Below are positions 11,385 to 23,608 of a stretch of 64,000 bases of DNA, in pieces. Under the pieces are notes generated by a model. That model did no database searches. It was not told where the DNA came from and saw nothing but the letters and a program-made list of their open reading frames with translations. The translations under genes and the position numbers were made by a program. The DNA is from Siphonodentalium dalli (lineage: Eukaryota; Mollusca; Scaphopoda; Gadilida; Siphonodentaliidae), in assembly GCA_032622095.1 (NCBI GenBank), contig CP136061.1:172987107-173051106 (forward strand), written 5' to 3'. Within the stretch, counting starts at the first letter, position 1, and each line of letters starts with the position of its first letter.

Positions 11385-12019
11385 GATGTTTTACAAGTAG
11401 CTTGGAGTCCAAAATTCAATCAACCATGACAATATGAACAAATGGGAAAATAAGGTTCCTGGAAATATAAACAACATCTACCATCTTGATTTTCAAAACA
11501 AGGCACCACCTACAATAGTCATGCAAAGTTATCTGCCCATTACCTACTGCATAGATAAATCATATTGGTTATAAGCCATTGTTTTAATTTCAAATTGAAA
11601 GCATGTGTCCGACAGGTTAATATATTTTTCAAAAATCAATTAATCAGTCAATACCAAAATCATTAGAAGTGAATAGTGTGCAAAGATAACCATAGATAAG
11701 AGATATGAGGAAGAGTCCATGTACATTATAGCAAGAGTCTCATACTGCTATTAATCAATTTGACAGATATGATTGAACAATTAGCCAGCCAGTGAGCAGT
11801 TGTTTATCTTTACCTATCTAACCACCCCTAGAGGTCTGAACCATGTCATCACTCAATTAATAACATAATTCACTTAGAATGACATCTATTAAACATACTC
11901 TCATATACTATGGGTATTTGATGTTGGTAATTTATTGATATCATTATATTACATGCAACTATTGCAATAAAATCTTATTTTCAAAACAGGACATCACACC
12001 TAATTAATGGTATAAAATT
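11385..12019. other. Intron sequence, nothing recognised
   Basis: AT-rich stretch between the TIR element and the next repeat. No repeat partner, inverted repeat or protein similarity was noticed. Confidence 0.45.
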
Positions 12020-12547
12020 CAAACAAATGAAAGTGTCAATGACAATTTTTTTTTTTTTTTTAATAATTTGTTTTTATTATTATAAAAGTTAACTAGAAAG
12101 TTATAATAACTTTTTTTTGTTAAATTGAGCAAGGAGTTCAATCTAAAAAAAAATCAAATTTTTTTTTTTCAAATTATTTTTTCGAAAAAGGTTCATAACC
12201 TTTAAAATAAATTGGACATATTTGAACACGATCTGTATTTTGGGCTGTGAAACTCACATACCTAATTTGGTTCCAATCAGATGAAAATTTTTTGAGTTAT
12301 GGCAGAATGTGTGAATTCTAAGTCAAAAAAGGGCCATAACTCTGTGAAAAAAAACTCAGATCAAACCTATATTTGAACTCGATCTGTATTGTGACTTGAG
12401 AAACCCAAATACAAAATTTGGTTCTAATCGGATATAAAATGTTTGAGTTTATATCGCAGAATGCGTAAAGTGTCTATGGACGGACAGACAGACAGACGAA
12501 CGACGTCGACACTATGTGTACCATACTATGGTATGGGTACACATAAA
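12020..12547 (+). mobile_element. Pearl-like element of a fourth sequence family with 3' hairpin
   Basis: It opens with ATGAAAGTGTCAATGACA, the family E left end, which breaks into T-runs with a TTGAGCAAGGAGTTCAA motif also found near 44241. Then come two units with GATCTGTATT, TTGGTTCCAATCAGAT, and GGGCCATAACTCTGTG. The right end is GGACGGACAGACAGACAGAC (12479-12498), followed by a hairpin, TATGTGTACCATAC / GTATGGGTACACATA, at 12510-12544. The sequence differs from families E and P2 but the order of modules is the same. The mixed left end suggests a recombinant or nested copy. Confidence 0.6.
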
Positions 12548-12574
12548 AAATGTCAGGATTGCTCTAGGGCTTTC

Positions 12575-12948
12575 TATAAACATGACAGACAATTACTGTG
12601 GTGGTCGCTCACCAGACTGTAAAGACAGAGAAGACTGGGACTCTGAAGACTACAATAGTCAGTACGCTGTTATAACGTAATAAATTTTTCTGAATTTTAA
12701 TATTAATTGTGTTTTTTTTATATGAAAATTTGAGCACAGAGTAAAATCTAAATGTTTTTTTTCATTTAAAAATGTTTTTTTTTTAAATTGAAAAAGGACA
12801 ACAAGATCTTTGGTTGGAGCATATAATAATCATACAAGGCTGGGCACAACAAGATCTTTGGTTGGAGGGTATTTGATGTTTCTCAGACAATCATAAATTG
12901 TTCTATTAAGAGTGAGGAGTAAGAATCAAATATATGCATCTTTCTTAC
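12575..12948 (+). repeat. Left-end fragment of family P2 and intron sequence up to the exon
   Basis: Positions 12580-12670 match the P2 left end (CAGACAATTACTG, then TCGCTCACCAGACTGTAAAG and GAAGACTACAATAGTCAGTA). It is followed by T-runs and a short direct repeat of ACAAGATCTTTGGTTGGAG (near 12800 and 12848). The last bases before 12949 are the donor side of the exon's downstream intron. Confidence 0.5.
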
Positions 12949-13060
12949 CTGTCCAGTCCTTGGATCGAGAACCTCTTTGTAAAGACTAATATCCAGGTAA
13001 TAACCACTCTCATTTGTTATGTATAGTCTGATAGGGAAACTAACTCCTTGTGCCGTCAGT
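12949..13060 (-). CDS. ACACA: Acetyl-CoA carboxylase exon (3rd of 4 in the window), end of the central domain
   Basis: A 112-bp exon with acceptor TTCTTGTTTCACAG (13074-13061 on the minus strand) and donor GTAAGAAAG (from 12948). The single first base completes the split Arg codon left by the exon at 27600-27691, and the exon ends in phase 0. It encodes [14 protein letters not shown] and [16 protein letters not shown] followed by [23 protein letters not shown] is identical to my memory of vertebrate ACC1 at this place, and RLTxxGxxxPIRLxxTNESG is the expected context. The join to exon 1500-1655 gives [13 protein letters not shown], matching the vertebrate arrangement. There are no in-frame lesions. 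The short size and large flanking introns explain why a simple open-frame search extends it wrongly into intron on both sides. Confidence 0.96.
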
Positions 13061-13764
13061 CTGTGAAACAAGAACAGTATATATATACTGTAAATAGAGA
13101 ACATTTTAAGAACGACATATTTCTATGGAACTCATTTTGAAGAAATGTTTGCATTATTATATGCCCGCCACCAGGGAATGCACCCATTAGCTTCTTTCAA
13201 ATATCATTTAGAAAGCTTCGATAACTTGGTGATGAATAATATTAAAAAATCCAAAACAAAAAGGGCATATATAATTCTGAAGAGAATCAGTGGACAAATC
13301 CGCGATTCAAGCACAGCTTGTATTTTGAGCTGATTCAGTGACATACCAAGTTTGGTGGAGAATACATCACTGCAGATGCCAATTGGAAACCAAGAAAACC
13401 CAAATTTCAAAGTAAAAACAAGATCCATAATTCTGGTAAAATGGGAGGCCAGAAATAAAGATCGAACTTGACCTGTACTTTATCGTTTCACACCTGATTA
13501 CCAAATTTCATTCCATTCAGTCAACATCAACTGAAGTATCCATTCGTAAACCAAAAAAACATAAGTCCAATGAAGTCCATAACCCTAGTAACAAGACAGT
13601 CACTGACTGTAGAGTCACTCACCTGACTGTAAAGACTGAGAAGATATGAGTTTTGAAGGTGAAGGTCACGCCGCACGAACAAATTGATGGGCCTATGTTG
13701 GTTCCCGGGTGATATTACGTGCCCGTACCAAGACTACTCTGAAGACTACAAGAGTCAGTACTTG
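13061..13764 (+). repeat. Pearl-like repeat fragments (P5 unit and P2 left end)
   Basis: Positions 13340-13600 carry one P5 unit (CATAATTCTGGTAAAAT, TTGACCTGTACTTT, ATTTCATTCCATTCAG). Positions 13594-13765 carry a P2 left end: AACAAGACAGTCACTGACTG palindrome, then CACTCACCTGACTGTAAAGACTG and ACAAGAGTCAGTAC, interrupted by about 60 bp. Positions 13061-13339 show nothing recognisable beyond the acceptor tract of the exon. Confidence 0.55.
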
Positions 13765-14279
13765 TCAAATTTACTTCAAAACAAGTAGTTGGAGCAAATA
13801 CATTCAGCTTAGAAATTGAAGTGTTCCCACTGACATACATAAACATTCTTAATTCAATTAATTTGAGTGCAGATTATTAAATCTTCACTGTCTGCACCTT
13901 CTTGAATAACCAATCCCATTTGAGCAAACCTGATACTGGTACAAGATTCAGATGATGACATTATCTGCACCATATGTGTACTTGTGTTGGAAGACAAAAA
14001 ATTGTATTGTAAACAATAACAAACATCAGAAGACTTTTTTAAATCTGAAAAGTGCATGTTATCAGAAACTGATTCTACAGGTAGTTCATAATCAAATTAA
14101 AATGTTAAAACAGAAGGATAAAACAGACAAAGGGTATGAAAGGTTTTAAATAACCACTCCAATAATGTAAGCTTAATGAACCTTTATCCCCACCAGAAGT
14201 CAGGACCCACCCCATGATATATTTTTATAAAATAATAAATATTGGGTAAATATTGAAACTAGGAGCTCCCTTCTCTTGA
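13765..14279. other. Intron sequence, nothing recognised
   Basis: AT-rich sequence in the 14.5-kb ACC intron. Short open frames are present on both strands but none shows a recognisable motif or splice signals. Confidence 0.4.
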
Positions 14280-15160
14280 TCAATGGTCTATTATTATACT
14301 TCCATGGTTTAGCATGGAAGTATATTGTTTTTGTGATTTTTATTATACTTCCATATTTTAATATGGAAGTATATTGTTATTCAATTTTGGATTTTTCTCT
14401 ATTATTATTATACTTCCATATTTTAATATGGATGTATATTGTTATTCAATTTTTTATTTTTATTTTTCATTATTTATTCTACTTCTTCTTAATATATTTT
14501 GTAACTCTTATATCTCAGAAAGTTAAAAAGATAAATCATTGAAATTTGGTAGGTATATGCACCTTGCCAAGATACAACTGAATGAAACATTTAGGTTTAT
14601 GTCCTAACTTTCTTTCCAGAGTTATGGCCCTTAATCAAAAATTTTGGAAAAAGTTTGTGCCCAGATCTTCTCCTATAAGAAGCCAAGCAGCTGAATTCGG
14701 GTTACGTGACCGTGTTAACTAACGAAAGGGCACGAATCGAGAAAATTTTCACCAAGGTCCGAATACAATTTGTCGACCTGGGGAGGGGTGCAAAATTTGT
14801 CAAATTTTTTTTTGTCACCGATTCCAACCATTTTTACTGTCGTGTATCTATACGACGTACTGATGCTACTCGTGAAAGAATTTTGTAAATCGGTTGAGAA
14901 ATGGCCAAGTTATAACGCATCGAAAAATGTACTAATAAAGTCCATGTGTAGAAAGCGCTTGTGCCCAGATCTTCTCCTAGACGAAGCGCAACAGCTGGAT
15001 TTGGTCTATGTGAGAGTCTTAAACATAGACAGAAGACCAAACCAGAAACTGCCAATGTCAAAAATTACACCAATGACTACTGGCGATATAATTATTTCAA
15101 CATCCATTCCTGTTCGGCGCACTGCGTTAATTGTTATATTGGCTAATGGGTAATCACTCT
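14280..15160 (+). repeat. Repeat family G: hairpin-headed repeat, copies at 18722-19530 and 22501-23309
   Basis: It starts with three hairpins, TACTTCCATATTTTAATATG-type palindromes (at about 14297, 14345 and 14412), each followed by GAAGTATATTGTT. Then a body with CAGAAAGTTAAAAAGATAAA, TTTGGTAGGTATATG and two internal copies of GTGCCCAGATCTTCTCCTA (14661 and 14962), each followed by a GAAGC-CAGCTG-ATT block. The internal duplication is about 300 bp. The same order recurs at 18722-19530 and in its tandem copy. Extra hairpin pairs at 19915-20010 and 26304-26400 belong to the family's head. No coding potential is convincing. Confidence 0.65.
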
Positions 15161-16131
15161 ATGTCGGCTGTCTGTCTTGTCAGCCGGTCGTGATTCTGCG
15201 GTTTTATCGCGGTGCGGCTTACAATTGACATATTTTGAGTCCAAAAACGCTCAAAATTCATTAGTTTTAGAATAGTAGTTCGTTTTGTTTTCACTTTTTT
15301 TTAAACGCCCATTTTTTACAAAATTCTCGACTTTTATATTTGAAAAACGAAACTGTGGTGTCAGCCGTATAATGTTATAACACTTCTCCGCATGGACCAC
15401 GTTTTCCTAAAGCACAATCCGTCTATGCGCGGACTTTCGCTTGCAGTTCTCAATTCAATTGAAACTATTTTATATCCGTTCGCGTACCCGTAAACCATTT
15501 TTTAATATTATATTTTTTAATTGAATGAACGGGAGTCAGCGTATCCCGTCCGACGCCCCAACCTTGCCACCCCTTAGTCGCTAATTTTGGTATCATAATT
15601 TCGGAACGTGACACTTTGCGGTTTGGTATTGGTTTACCATCTGACATAGTGCATACTTTTGTTGAATTCAGATCTGACCATTTAAAAACTGTCTCTTTAT
15701 CATCTGCATGTGTCACGAGTGAAAATATATGACTTTATTGTCCGACTGTTAAGACCGCCGATTGCATATTTCGCATTAATTGGACGAGACGTAATGTAAA
15801 GTATTATAACTTACGAATAGGCGACAACGTCGACGTCGTACATTCGTTCGCTACTCGGAAAATATACAATAAATGCCTTAAAGCGCCGACTAATTCACCA
15901 CCTGCGTGTATTCAAGAATATGAATCACACCAAAATTAAGCGAATTGCATATGGAATGTGTAGGTATAAGCTGCCATGTATATATCATTTCCAGAATGCT
16001 ACCATTTCATGACAATCTATTTGCTAAAATAAAACACCTTAAACTGTTTGGAACATCGCGATATAGGCAAGCGAGCAAAGAGAGTTTATTGTCTTCATAC
16101 CATACGCTATTTCGCTGTTCCGAAATGGGTG
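15161..16131. other. Intron sequence, nothing recognised
   Basis: Unique-looking sequence with somewhat higher CG content. No repeat partner in the window and no recognisable protein. Confidence 0.4.
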
Positions 16132-16164
16132 GTCGTTCAATGTAGCATAATTACATTGAACGAC
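16132..16164. repeat. Perfect 13-bp inverted repeat (stem-loop)
   Basis: GTCGTTCAATGTA at 16132-16144 and TACATTGAACGAC at 16152-16164 with a 7-base loop. Its role is unknown; it may be the remnant of a small inverted-repeat element. Confidence 0.7.
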
Positions 16165-16318
16165 ATATATAAGTATGTTTTTGTGTGAATAACGATTGTT
16201 AACTTGGTATTATGAACTTATGCATGACTGTGAAGACTTGCAATAACATATTAAATGGTAAAATACGCGCATTCATATCCGTATATTTTACAAGCTCGAC
16301 ATGCTATATTTGTTTATG

Positions 16319-16868
16319 GTATACCGGGGGCGGGGTGAAAAAAACAATTCCGGCACGTATGCCGGGGTGGGTGGTCAAAGCCACCAACAAGCAATTTTGT
16401 CCGCAACTAAAAAAAATAATTCCTGCTTGTTTTTTAGTGTTTTGGCAATGAGTTGGGCTTCAAAACCACTTTGAATGAGAGAAATAATGTAATTCTAACT
16501 GTAAACTGACTGCAGGCAGTTATCGTGTTGTATTTTGTTGCAAATTTTTAAATCCAAGATGGCCGCTGGCAGCCATGTTTTTTTGGCCGAATGACCTCAA
16601 AATGACTCATTACTATTTACATGTCCATGTTAACATCCATGATAAATAGTATGCACAGAAATTCATATACAGCTGTTTACAGTGAATTTCCCCCCGCAAA
16701 TCTCTGTTTTAGTGTTAAAAGGGGGGGTGGGTGTCAAAAAATGGTCGGAAAAAATTGCCGAAAACGGAAAAAAATTTGGCGAAGGGGGTGGGTGGGTACA
16801 AAAAATGATCGAAAGGGAAAAAATGCCATACGTGCCTGAAATTTGTTTCCGACCCCCCCCTGGGTATA
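16319..16868. repeat. Possible small element with G/C-rich imperfect inverted ends and a stray family E monomer
   Basis: GTATACCGGGGGCGGGGT (16319) is roughly inverted at the right (ACCCCCCCCTGGGTATAC, about 16851-16868). CGGCACGTATGCC near 16350 and GCCATACGTGCC near 16824 are a second inverted pair. A single diverged satellite monomer of family E lies inside at 16549-16655 (AATCCAAGATGGCCGCTGGC). The boundaries are tentative. Confidence 0.35.
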
Positions 16869-16920
16869 CTACCGTTTCAACACATCGGCTATTTATCATT
16901 TTGCTGGTGAGAAGGCGTAT

Positions 16921-19900
16921 GTTCAGTTTGGTGCTATTTATGTGCACAGAAAAGGCACCATTACTCGGGAAAGCAACATACCGAAATGCATATAGATGTA
17001 CGCGAATCATGTTACGTTCTCACACAATGCAGCTTTCCCAAATCCGCGCTCTTTAAAATGGAATTGGCTGCATGACTGGCCTACTTCTGATGGCACAGTG
17101 TGTTACGCACCTGTCCGATTAAGTCGCTTTGAACCCAAAATGTATACAAAATTCGCACAAGCTGTGGAAAAGTTCGCGATCTTGGACAGTCAGTACAATC
17201 GGTTGGACAGTCAGTACAATCGGTATAAACGTTTGTAATGACATAACGTGTCTTGACAGCATTACCTGTTATGCTATATTGATATGTTTCTAAATTATAT
17301 TTAATTCTTGATTCCTGATACACATATATAGTGACATTTCAGTGATCTTTCTAGAGCGTTCCCGAGCATGATAGAACTTCAAATAAAACATATTCGCCTT
17401 TGTCCCATTCTGGTGATTTGGGCTCGTTTTTAGCATGTTACTAATTTTATAATAAGACGTAATCAAGACATGTGTTATCTGTTGTGTGAGTGATTGCCAT
17501 TCGCGCATAATTATTTCATAAATAAATATATCCGCTGCACGTAGATATAACCGTCACTTATAGTACTGGCCGTTGAAATCACTGACCCGACAAACTGATA
17601 AACCAAGACTTAACACTTGGCAAATTACAGATCGGCATTGATTTAAAACTTCGCACTTCATTGTGGACAGACTATAACTATCCGTATATTTCACGAGAAT
17701 ATACCATCCCATAGCAGTTATAATTTTTAACATCTCAAGTCTTTAATTTGGAATATAGGCACAAGAGATAGACACATGCGTGCATGTGGAACCCGTGCAT
17801 GTTCTTTATTCCCGTTGCCAATTAAATATATATATTGTACACATGTGGGTATGTATACTAATAAAACCGAACTGTGTGTGTGTTCATTTGTTTGTCGGTC
17901 TGACCTGCTATTGCTGCCCAACCGGTTGGATCATGACAAACTAAAATTGGAACACACGGTGCATTGTCACGTGGAGTGTCATGGGATAGGTGCATCTGAC
18001 GTCGTGTGATTTAATTTGGAATTCATGAATAATTTAATAACATGCTTACATCTATATCTACAGTATGCCCTAAGTAATCGACTCCTTAAACATAGCAGAA
18101 TTATGGGTAATATTTCAGGATTTAGTGGGAAATATAGCCTGCTGACATTCATCCGAAAGCTCTCCTGAATCCCGAAAAGTTACCCATAATTCTGCTGTGT
18201 TTAAGGGGTCGATTACATAGGACATTACTGTATATTTGCGAATTTCTGTCTGTCTGCCTGTGTCTGTATTCTACAAAAATTACAGGAGACCATCTAGATG
18301 ATACCAAAGGGTCTACTAGGGGTCACTTTTTACGAGAAATATAATTTCAAAAGTAGCCTCATTCTTAATCTTTTATTTTTGCGATCTGATGTGTTTATGA
18401 TGTTCATGTATCATAATATAAGGTCTGAAGTATGCATGGTTGTAACTAAATAAATACTTCAATAGTTGTGGAACGGATTAATCGAGATAAACAAAATTAC
18501 GATCGAAAAGGTGAGCCACTACTTATATTCCATGACTTTTTAAAGTTATAGATATAGTTAGAATTATTGTGGTTATGGTTACGGCTAGAGCATGGTTATG
18601 CTTATAGAAACATTTAGTATTGGGACATGGTACGGGTTGCCGATAGGTATGGTTATGATTAAGATTTGGGTTATGGGAAAGGTAATGATTGAGAGGGGAT
18701 TTGGATTGGAATATATATGATAATAATATGGAAGTATCAAACTTCCAATAGGAAGTTTAAAAATTCTAGTTATTATTTATTATTCTCCTTAATATATTTT
18801 GTAACTGTGTTTTCTCAGAAAGTTAAAAAGATAAAGCATTGAAATTTGGTAGGTATATGTACCTTGCCAAGTTACAACTGAATGTAACATTTAGGTTTAT
18901 GTTCTAACTTGCTTACCAGAGTTATGCCCCTTATAATCTTTTTTTAGAAAAAGTTTGTGCCCAGATCTTCTTTTATATGAAGCCAAACAGCTGAATTTGG
19001 TTTACGTAACCGTGTTAAGTAACGAAAGGGTACGAATCGGGGAAATTTTCACCAAGGTCAGAAAACAATTTGTTGACCTGGGGAGGGGTGCAAAATTTGT
19101 CAATTTTTTTCTTGTCACCGATTCCAACCATTTTTACTGTCGTGTATCTATACGACCTTCTGATGCTAATCGTGAAAGCATTTTGTAAATAGGTTGAGAA
19201 AAGTTATAACACATCAAAAAATGTACTAATAAAGTCCATGTGTAGAAAGTGCTTGTTCCCAAATCTTCTCCTAGACGAAGCGCAACAGCTGGATTTGGTC
19301 TATGTGAGCGTCTTAAACATAGACAGAAGACCAAACCAGGAAATTTTGACAAAGGTCCGCTCAATTTTTTTCGGACCATGGGGAGGGGTAAAATTTGTAA
19401 AAAAAAATTGTTTACGATTTGAACCAAAATGGTTGTGAAGTATCTATAAGATGTACTGAGTGTAATTGTGAGTGAATTTTGTGAATCGGTTGGCAAATGT
19501 CGAAATTGTGGCCCATTCCTTTTTTCAGGATTACAGAGAATGCACTATGAATTTAAATTCCTTCAACCAATCTTCACGTGTTTGATGTCATTCGATGGGG
19601 CATGTCTAGTACTTTTACACGACTACATACTTGCCGCTTTATGTCGAGGGAAGCCAGAGATATTTGAAAAATGCCAATGCCATTAGAGTGTATTTACTCA
19701 AATCGTTTTATATATTAAAGAGGCATCAAATGCGAACACAATGACGCAAAAATTAGCTCGATATCTCGAAAATTGGCCGAGAAACGGCGATTTTTCTACC
19801 CGCGTCACCTAATTTCGATGCATGGGTAAGGGTCACACCAGAACGTTCCAACTGAACACAGAAATGTCTATAAACTATACTATAGACATACCAATCAATT

Positions 19901-20699
19901 TCGCGCGATTCCCTTATTATACTTCCATATTTTAATATGGAAGTATATTGTTATTCAATTTTTTATTTTTCTCTATTATTATTATACTTCCATGCTGTAA
20001 CCAAGGAAGTATATTGTTTTTCTATTGGGGCCGTTTTCCGTTTTATTGAAAATACTCAGAAACTAATTGGAGGAGGACCGTGAAATCTCTAGGGAACGTA
20101 GGCATCTAAGGGATACTGAAAATGAAGGTATCACGATGTCGCCAGAACGCTTCGCCACGGAATGAAATTAAAAAAATAAATATTTTTCACTATTATTATT
20201 ATTAAAATACTCTACACTTTTATAATCACAATATTTCGGAAAGTATGAGCAGTAGAAAACTAAAAGTTGGTAAGTATGTTGGGGCAAATGAGTTTTATGC
20301 CTTAGTCGCATAACGAATATTGTCCGCGCTTTCTTCGCAGAGTTATCTCCCCTTATACGAAAACATGTCATTTTATTATGTCGGAAATTATAAGGAGCAG
20401 AGCATCGAAAATTTGACCGTATGCACAACTCGATATGCCCTACAAACCAACGGCATCAAAACTTGTGTCCGAGCTTTTCCTGAGGAGTTACCGCCCATAA
20501 ATAGGCAAACCTCAAATTGGTTGTACTCAGCTGTTCTTTTGTATAATTGTAGATAACCGAATTTGGTTTTCGCAGTCCTCTTGGTAGTTGTCAGTTCATT
20601 GCGAAAACAAAAACTTGACAGGGCCGGTCATATATTTTTACATTGGGGTAGGGGCAAATTTTTCGAGAAAAAAAAATTCTTAACGAAAGTAGTCTATTA
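16921..20699 (+). repeat. 3,779-bp tandem duplication, copy 1
   Basis: Positions 16921-20699 are repeated at 20700-27075 almost base for base (shift 3,779 up to the insertion point). The left edge is GTTCAGTTTGGTGC at 16921 and 20700; the right edge is GAAAGTAGTCTATTA ending at 20699 and 27075. The junction shows at most about 1 bp of microhomology and no repeat at the breakpoints. Copy 1 keeps 13 bp (AGAACGCTTCGCC, about 20133-20145) absent from copy 2. It holds a mariner-type MITE, a family G copy and otherwise unassigned intron sequence, with no exon. Confidence 0.9.
18061..18230. mobile_element. Mariner-type MITE with about 50-bp TIRs and TA target duplication (second copy 21840-22009)
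   Basis: CAGTATGCCCTAAGTAATCG at the left and CGATTACATAGGACATTACTG at the right are inverted, and the pairing continues through AGCAGAATTATGGGTAA / TTACCCATAATTCTGCT. The 170-bp element is bounded by TA on both sides (18059-18060 and 18231-18232). That fits Tc1/mariner-type MITEs, whose ends typically read TA-CAGT. The copy at 21840-22009 arose with the tandem duplication, not by transposition. Confidence 0.7.
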
Positions 20700-23608
20700 G
20701 TTCAGTTTGGTGCTATTTATGTGCACAGAAAAGGCACCATTACTCGGGAAAGCAACATACCGAAATGCATATAGATGTACGCGAATCATGTTACGTTCTC
20801 ACACAATGCAGCTTTCCCAAATCCGCGCTCTTTAAAATGGAATTGGCTGCATGACTGGCCTACTTCTGATGGCACAGTGTGTTACGCACCTGTCCGATTA
20901 AGTCGCTTTGAACCCAAAATGTATACAAAATTCGCACAAGCTGTGGAAAAGTTCGCGATCTTGGACAGTCAGTACAATCGGTTGGACAGTCAGTACAATC
21001 GGTATAAACGTTTGTAATGACATAACGTGTCTTGACAGCATTACCTGTTATGCTATATTGATATGTTTCTAAATTATATTTAATTCTTGATTCCTGATAC
21101 ACATATATAGTGACATTTCAGTGATCTTTCTAGAGCGTTCCCGAGCATGATAGAACTTCAAATAAAACATATTCGCCTTTGTCCCATTCTGGTGATTTGG
21201 GCTCGTTTTTAGCATGTTACTAATTTTATAATAAGACGTAATCAAGACATGTGTTATCTGTTGTGTGAGTGATTGCCATTCGCGCATAATTATTTCATAA
21301 ATAAATATATCCGCTGCACGTAGATATAACCGTCACTTATAGTACTGGCCGTTGAAATCACTGACCCGACAAACTGATAAACCAAGACTTAACACTTGGC
21401 AAATTACAGATCGGCATTGATTTAAAACTTCGCACTTCATTGTGGACAGACTATAACTATCCGTATATTTCACGAGAATATACCATCCCATAGCAGTTAT
21501 AATTTTTAACATCTCAAGTCTTTAATTTGGAATATAGGCACAAGAGATAGACACATGCGTGCATGTGGAACCCGTGCATGTTCTTTATTCCCGTTGCCAA
21601 TTAAATATATATATTGTACACATGTGGGTATGTATACTAATAAAACCGAACTGTGTGTGTGTTCATTTGTTTGTCGGTCTGACCTGCTATTGCTGCCCAA
21701 CCGGTTGGATCATGACAAACTAAAATTGGAACACACGGTGCATTGTCACGTGGAGTGTCATGGGATAGGTGCATCTGACGTCGTGTGATTTAATTTGGAA
21801 TTCATGAATAATTTAATAACATGCTTACATCTATATCTACAGTATGCCCTAAGTAATCGACTCCTTAAACATAGCAGAATTATGGGTAATATTTCAGGAT
21901 TTAGTGGGAAATATAGCCTGCTGACATTCATCCGAAAGCTCTCCTGAATCCCGAAAAGTTACCCATAATTCTGCTGTGTTTAAGGGGTCGATTACATAGG
22001 ACATTACTGTATATTTGCGAATTTCTGTCTGTCTGCCTGTGTCTGTATTCTACAAAAATTACAGGAGACCATCTAGATGATACCAAAGGGTCTACTAGGG
22101 GTCACTTTTTACGAGAAATATAATTTCAAAAGTAGCCTCATTCTTAATCTTTTATTTTTGCGATCTGATGTGTTTATGATGTTCATGTATCATAATATAA
22201 GGTCTGAAGTATGCATGGTTGTAACTAAATAAATACTTCAATAGTTGTGGAACGGATTAATCGAGATCAACAAAATTACGATCGAAAAGGTGAGCCACTA
22301 CTTATATTCCATGACTTTTTAAAGTTATAGATATAGTTAGAATTATTGTGGTTATGGTTACGGCTAGAGCATGGTTATGCTTATAGAAACATTTAGTATT
22401 GGGACATGGTACGGGTTGCCGATAGGTATGGTTATGATTAAGATTTGGGTTATGGGAAAGGTAATGATTGAGAGGGGATTTGGATTGGAATATATATGAT
22501 AATAATATGGAAGTATCAAACTTCCAATAGGAAGTTTAAAAATTCTAGTTATTATTTATTATTCTCCTTAATATATTTTGTAACTGTGTTTTCTCAGAAA
22601 GTTAAAAAGATAAAGCATTGAAATTTGGTAGGTATATGTACCTTGCCAAGTTACAACTGAATGTAACATTTAGGTTTATGTTCTAACTTGCTTACCAGAG
22701 TTATGCCCCTTATAATCTTTTTTTAGAAAAAGTTTGTGCCCAGATCTTCTTTTATATGAAGCCAAACAGCTGAATTTGGTTTACGTAACCGTGTTAAGTA
22801 ACGAAAGGGTACGAATCGGGGAAATTTTCACCAAGGTCAGAAAACAATTTGTTGACCTGGGGAGGGGTGCAAAATTTGTCAATTTTTTTCTTGTCACCGA
22901 TTCCAACCATTTTTACTGTCGTGTATCTATACGACCTTCTGATGCTAATCGTGAAAGCATTTTGTAAATAGGTTGAGAAAAGTTATAACACATCAAAAAA
23001 TGTACTAATAAAGTCCATGTGTAGAAAGTGCTTGTTCCCAAATCTTCTCCTAGACGAAGCGCAACAGCTGGATTTGGTCTATGTGAGCGTCTTAAACATA
23101 GACAGAAGACCAAACCAGGAAATTTTGACAAAGGTCCGCTCAATTTTTTTCGGACCATGGGGAGGGGTAAAATTTGTAAAAAAAAATTGTTTACGATTTG
23201 AACCAAAATGGTTGTGAAGTATCTATAAGATGTACTGAGTGTAATTGTGAGTGAATTTTGTGAATCGGTTGGCAAATGTCGAAATTGTGGCCCATTCCTT
23301 TTTTCAGGATTACAGAGAATGCACTATGAATTTAAATTCCTTCAACCAATCTTCACGTGTTTGATGTCATTCGATGGGGCATGTCTAGTACTTTTACACG
23401 ACTACATACTTGCCGCTTTATGTCGAGGGAAGCCAGAGATATTTGAAAAATGCCAATGCCATTAGAGTGTATTTACTCAAATCGTTTTATATATTAAAGA
23501 GGCATCAAATGCGAACACAATGACGCAAAAATTAGCTCGATATCTCGAAAATTGGCCGAGAAACGGCGATTTTTCTACCCGCGTCACCTAATTTCGATGC
23601 ATGGGTAA

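Noticed and set aside
16682-17056. Overlapping open frames of 124 and 115 codons on opposite strands near 16.7-17.0 kb
   Set aside because: They are carried by G/C-homopolymer-rich sequence (Gly/Lys- and Pro-rich translations), with no recognisable domain; one crosses the duplication edge at 16921.
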